Positions 30,103 through 32,012 of a DNA stretch of 32,012 nt are shown here, one piece after another. The stretch spans positions 1 through 32,012 of the forward strand of contig JAFYMW010000010.1 in NCBI GenBank assembly GCA_017548165.1. The letters run 5' to 3'. This stretch comes from Bacteroidaceae bacterium. Its GTDB lineage: Bacteria; Bacteroidota; Bacteroidia; Bacteroidales; Bacteroidaceae. Position numbers and translations under genes: made by a program. The notes under the pieces were generated by a model, which worked only from the letters and a program-made list of their open reading frames with translations, did not search any database and was not told the origin of the DNA. The stretch's first letter is position 1. Every line of letters begins with the position of its first letter.

Positions 30103-30465
30103 TTACTTGGTGAACTCAACAACGTTAGCAGTTGCAGTGTAAGTAACTACGGTATATACACCCAAGAAAGTCTTGATAGAAGACTGAGTGGTAATGTTGG
30201 TCAAAGTCTGAGAACCCTTAAGGTTAGCATTCTTAGACATCTCGTTGATAGCGTTGTTCTTCAAAGCCTTCTGGCTCAAACCACCGATACCCAAGATATA
30301 GGTAGCAGAAGACTCACCCTCAGCCTGACCAATAACCTTGAAGTTGCTGCGATCCAATACTACGCGAGTGTCGGTAAGATTGTTAGAAATGGGAGTTACG
30401 ATACCACAGCTACCCAAGCTCAATGCTGCGAAAGAAATAGCAGCAAATTTGAAAATCTTTTTCAT
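30103..30465 (-). CDS. Small lipoprotein, DUF6567-like
   Basis: A 120-residue protein. The lipobox is SLGSC (lipidated C20). The mature part contains TRVVLDRSNFKVIGQAEGESSATYILGIGGLSQKALKNNAI, MSKNANLKGSQTLTNIT and a final TYTATANVVEFTK. This pattern matches, from memory, a small Bacteroidetes lipoprotein family listed as DUF6567; no function is known. It has its own well-formed promoter, a leader with a 10-bp stem hairpin, and a strong terminator, so it is monocistronic and perhaps highly expressed. It would be anchored in an envelope membrane. Confidence 0.85.
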   Translation of the reverse strand: MKKIFKFAAISFAALSLGSCGIVTPISNNLTDTRVVLDRSNFKVIGQAEGESSATYILGIGGLSQKALKNNAINEMSKNANLKGSQTLTNITTQSSIKTFLGVYTVVTYTATANVVEFTK

Positions 30466-30485
30466 AATTAATTTTTAGAGTAATT

Positions 30486-30533
30486 ATAGGTTCTGTTATT
30501 CTCTTTTATCATTTTGCCAGCAGCAGAACCTAT
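30486..30533 (-). promoter_or_regulatory. 5'-UTR hairpin of the DUF6567-like gene
   Basis: ataggttctg (30486-30495) and cagaacctat (30524-30533) are exact inverted repeats; two more inner positions can pair. The loop is long (about 24-28 nt). In the transcript it ends about 20 nt before the start codon. It may stabilise the mRNA or control access to the start. Confidence 0.55.
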
Positions 30534-30588
30534 TTTGGGCTGCCAGCCATGATTATATTCGATTCAATGCTATTGGATTTTCCTAATG

Positions 30589-30620
30589 CAAATTTACCCA
30601 AATTAGTGTTTAGAAACAAA
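30589..30620 (-). promoter_or_regulatory. Promoter TTTG-N20-TAAATTTG for the DUF6567-like gene
   Basis: On the minus strand TTTG (30620-30617) and TAAATTTG (30596-30589) are spaced by 20 bp, close to the Bacteroidetes consensus. The TTTG is itself part of a second -7 match, TAACTTTG (30624-30617), so two starts are possible. The leader would be about 118 or 146 nt. Confidence 0.6.
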
Positions 30621-30676
30621 GTTAAATATCCTACAAAACGTTCTACATCATTAAAATCTGTTGTGTTTACGCCAAA

Positions 30677-30696
30677 TGTAAACCGAAATGTATACA
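30677..30696 (-). promoter_or_regulatory. 20-bp near-palindrome, copy 2 (putative operator), within a half-site array
   Basis: On the minus strand this reads TGTATACATTTCGGTTTACA, identical to 24202-24221. On the plus strand it overlaps a further dyad, GTTTAC-N7-GTAAAC (30665-30683). Three TGTWWAC-like half-sites thus start at 30664, 30677 and 30689, spaced 13 and 12 bp. Confidence 0.55.
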
Positions 30697-30859
30697 CCTC
30701 CACGCACCTCTTCTAGCCAAGTATCAGCCTCCACCGTCTTTCGCTATCTCCTGTCTGAAGCTTGAACCCAAATCTGTCATAGAAATTACTTAATGCCATA
30801 TCTCTTATGACCGCCAATAGAAAACATATTGCGCATTTTGGTTAAAATAGAGCCTTTCT

Positions 30860-30890
30860 TTTGTTTAGGCAATATTTTTCGCTAACTTTG
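30860..30890 (+). promoter_or_regulatory. Consensus promoter TTTG-N19-TAACTTTG
   Basis: TTTG (30860-30863), exactly 19 bp, then TAACTTTG (30883-30890): a perfect match to the Bacteroidetes -33/-7 pattern. The next gene starts at 30926, giving a leader of about 30 nt. Confidence 0.8.
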
Positions 30891-30925
30891 TTGGCAAATG
30901 AAAAGTTTTTAAGCACTAAACTAAT

Positions 30926-31723
30926 ATGAAACAGAAATCAGATAGTTTCCGTAAAATTTCTATTTGTATAATAACGCTTTTGATGGGATTGGTATGCACC
31001 ATGTGTACCAATTCCCAAAAGGATGTATTTTATGTATATGAGAATTGGGAAGATTTAATGGGGAGATATTTAATGACAGGGGATTTCGAGCAATTGGGGT
31101 TGGAAGGTGTTTACCCAAAGGATTCTGATTCCATCATGCTCCCTTCTTACTCATCCCTTGCCTTTAGAGGCGAACGCAGCCCTTGGTATCTCGAAACTCG
31201 GACTAAGAAAGTATATCCTATGCATGTTCACCGTAGCACAGGAGAAATTGACACTTTCTTTTGGTTTTCTAATCATCCTGTCTTTATCGGATATATCAAC
31301 AGATGGGCAGAACACGAAAATTGTTTGTTAGTAGAAACAAAGCAACCGTATAAGATACTTAAGGATAATTACTTGGGGGACGATTCCTGCTGTTATTACT
31401 ATAACAGAGAGGAAAGAGCAATTCATGTTCAGCGCTGCTATAATTCAGAGGGTCAACGGATTATGTTTAAAGCGCCTCCAACAGATTATTGGATAGCAGA
31501 GCTTCGTTCGCCAGATATTTATGGACCATTAAGCATTGAAGAGTTTAGGAAAGAAATCTTGAAGCGAGGTATTAAACTGCCAATTACCCTTGAAGGCACT
31601 TATACAAGATATGTTGATTGCCCTTCACAGAGTAGAGAGCTTGCAAATGCACCTTATACAAAAAAGGTTTATATATTTGGCTGGTCCGAAAACCTTGATG
31701 TGAAGGATACAATAATATATTGA
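30926..31723 (+). CDS. Exported protein of unknown function, possible lipoprotein
   Basis: A 265-residue protein. A basic N-terminus (MKQKSDSFRK) is followed by a hydrophobic stretch (ISICIITLLMGLVCTMC) that could be a signal peptide; CTMC is only a weak lipobox match. The mature part is rich in Trp, Tyr and Cys (SCCYYYNREERAIHVQRCYN, FKAPPTDYWIAELRSPDIYGPLS). I do not recognise a family. It has a consensus promoter 35 bp upstream. Another exported-protein gene begins 80 bp downstream on the same strand, so the two may be co-transcribed. Low GC content suggests an accessory gene. Confidence 0.75.
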   Translation: MKQKSDSFRKISICIITLLMGLVCTMCTNSQKDVFYVYENWEDLMGRYLMTGDFEQLGLEGVYPKDSDSIMLPSYSSLAFRGERSPWYLETRTKKVYPMHVHRSTGEIDTFFWFSNHPVFIGYINRWAEHENCLLVETKQPYKILKDNYLGDDSCCYYYNREERAIHVQRCYNSEGQRIMFKAPPTDYWIAELRSPDIYGPLSIEEFRKEILKRGIKLPITLEGTYTRYVDCPSQSRELANAPYTKKVYIFGWSENLDVKDTIIY

Positions 31724-31803
31724 GTGAATCTGATGTCTCAAAGTCATTATAAAATATACAGGATATAGAATAAATTAATTTATAGAGCCTAACATATCGG
31801 CAT

Positions 31804-32012
31804 ATGAAAACACTATTATTAGTAAACATGTTCATTTTCTGTACATGTATTCCTGTTAACGGATTGATAAATACTAAAATGGATAGTTCCATGATTATTC
31901 ACCACAATACTGATATTAAAGACAGTGTAGTTTGTGAAACATTTGGTCACACAGATATTGTATATTTACACAAAGAGCAACATGACACAACAGGATACAA
32001 GCAATTGACTGA
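31804..32012 (+). CDS. Exported protein, N-terminal part (partial at window end)
   Basis: An open frame of 69 codons runs from ATG at 31804 to the window edge without a stop. The start MKTLLLVNMFIFCTCIPVNG looks like a signal peptide. The rest (LINTKMDSSMIIHHNTDIKDSVV...) is AT-rich with no family that I recognise. It lies 80 bp downstream of the previous gene in the same direction. The product cannot be named from this fragment. Confidence 0.6.
   Translation, partial: MKTLLLVNMFIFCTCIPVNGLINTKMDSSMIIHHNTDIKDSVVCETFGHTDIVYLHKEQHDTTGYKQLT

Larger units (their letters stand above)
30466..30925. promoter_or_regulatory. 460-bp divergent promoter region
   Basis: No gene is visible in it. It contains the leader hairpin of the minus-strand lipoprotein gene (30486-30533), two minus-strand -7 boxes (30589-30596, 30617-30624), an array of three TGTWWAC-type half-sites (30664-30696) and a consensus plus-strand promoter (30860-30890). 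The stretch 30700-30840 shows nothing I can interpret. Confidence 0.6.

Noticed and set aside
24202-30696. A 6.5-kb transposon bounded by 20-bp terminal inverted repeats
   Set aside because: There is no transposase or recombinase inside, no target-site duplication at the outer flanks, and the repeats are themselves near-palindromes in promoter regions.

Overview
The window looks like a chromosomal segment of a Bacteroidales bacterium, most likely Prevotella or a close relative. Three things point there. The -7 promoter boxes are of the Bacteroidetes form TAnnTTTG, one with a perfect TTTG-N19 partner. Shine-Dalgarno sequences are mostly absent before starts. The families are typical of the group: DUF3667, a DUF6567-like lipoprotein, a TPR-membrane-HTH regulator, secreted bleomycin-hydrolase-type and clostripain-type peptidases, and an ApgM-type enzyme in the threonine operon. 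I see no rRNA, tRNA, CRISPR array, transposase or prophage gene.

Layout. (1) 1-3212 (+): threonine operon, namely the C-terminus of aspartokinase/homoserine dehydrogenase, an ApgM-family protein that probably acts as homoserine kinase, and threonine synthase. These genes are rich in C/G-ending codons, and both gaps are packed with C/G-rich palindromic repeats. (2) 3369-4385 (+): a secreted PI-PLC-like protein. (3) 4436-10841 (-): recQ, recJ, a secreted C1 peptidase and an M24 aminopeptidase, then a clostripain-family lipoprotein (11012-12220, -). (4) 12316-18323 (+): a sensor histidine kinase, then a housekeeping run of yceD/DUF177, rpmF (59 codons), fabH, era, der and a small lipoprotein. 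(5) 18529-20024 (-): an MlaF/MlaE-type lipid transporter ATPase and permease, convergent on the previous block. (6) 20221-21858 (+): lptB and a lipoprotein. (7) 22064-24025 (-): a TPR/membrane/HTH regulator, divergent from 24397-28608 (+), a likely operon of a DUF3667 membrane protein, a secreted protein with a carboxypeptidase-regulatory-like domain, and an M13 metallopeptidase lipoprotein. (8) 28813-32012: small exported proteins of unknown function, a DUF6567-like lipoprotein (-), and a long non-coding gap.

How the genes work together. The first block completes aspartate-to-threonine synthesis. recJ and recQ form an end-resection pair. yceD-rpmF-fabH-era-der joins ribosome assembly with initiation of fatty-acid synthesis. 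mlaE/mlaF and lptB serve outer-membrane lipid and LPS transport. The four peptidases (C1, M24, C11, M13) fit a peptide-scavenging, asaccharolytic-leaning life style, but that is inference.

The most unusual signals are non-coding. One is a gap (29461-30102) with a promoter-like box, an intrinsic terminator and three hairpins that share a GNRA-capped core. Another is an exact 20-bp near-palindrome shared, in opposite orientation, by two divergent promoter regions 6.5 kb apart. The others are repeat-filled threonine-operon gaps with opposed C/G-rich palindromes, and three genes whose -7 box lies only 7-8 nt before the start codon, which suggests leaderless mRNAs. All functional statements come from reading the sequence; no search was run.
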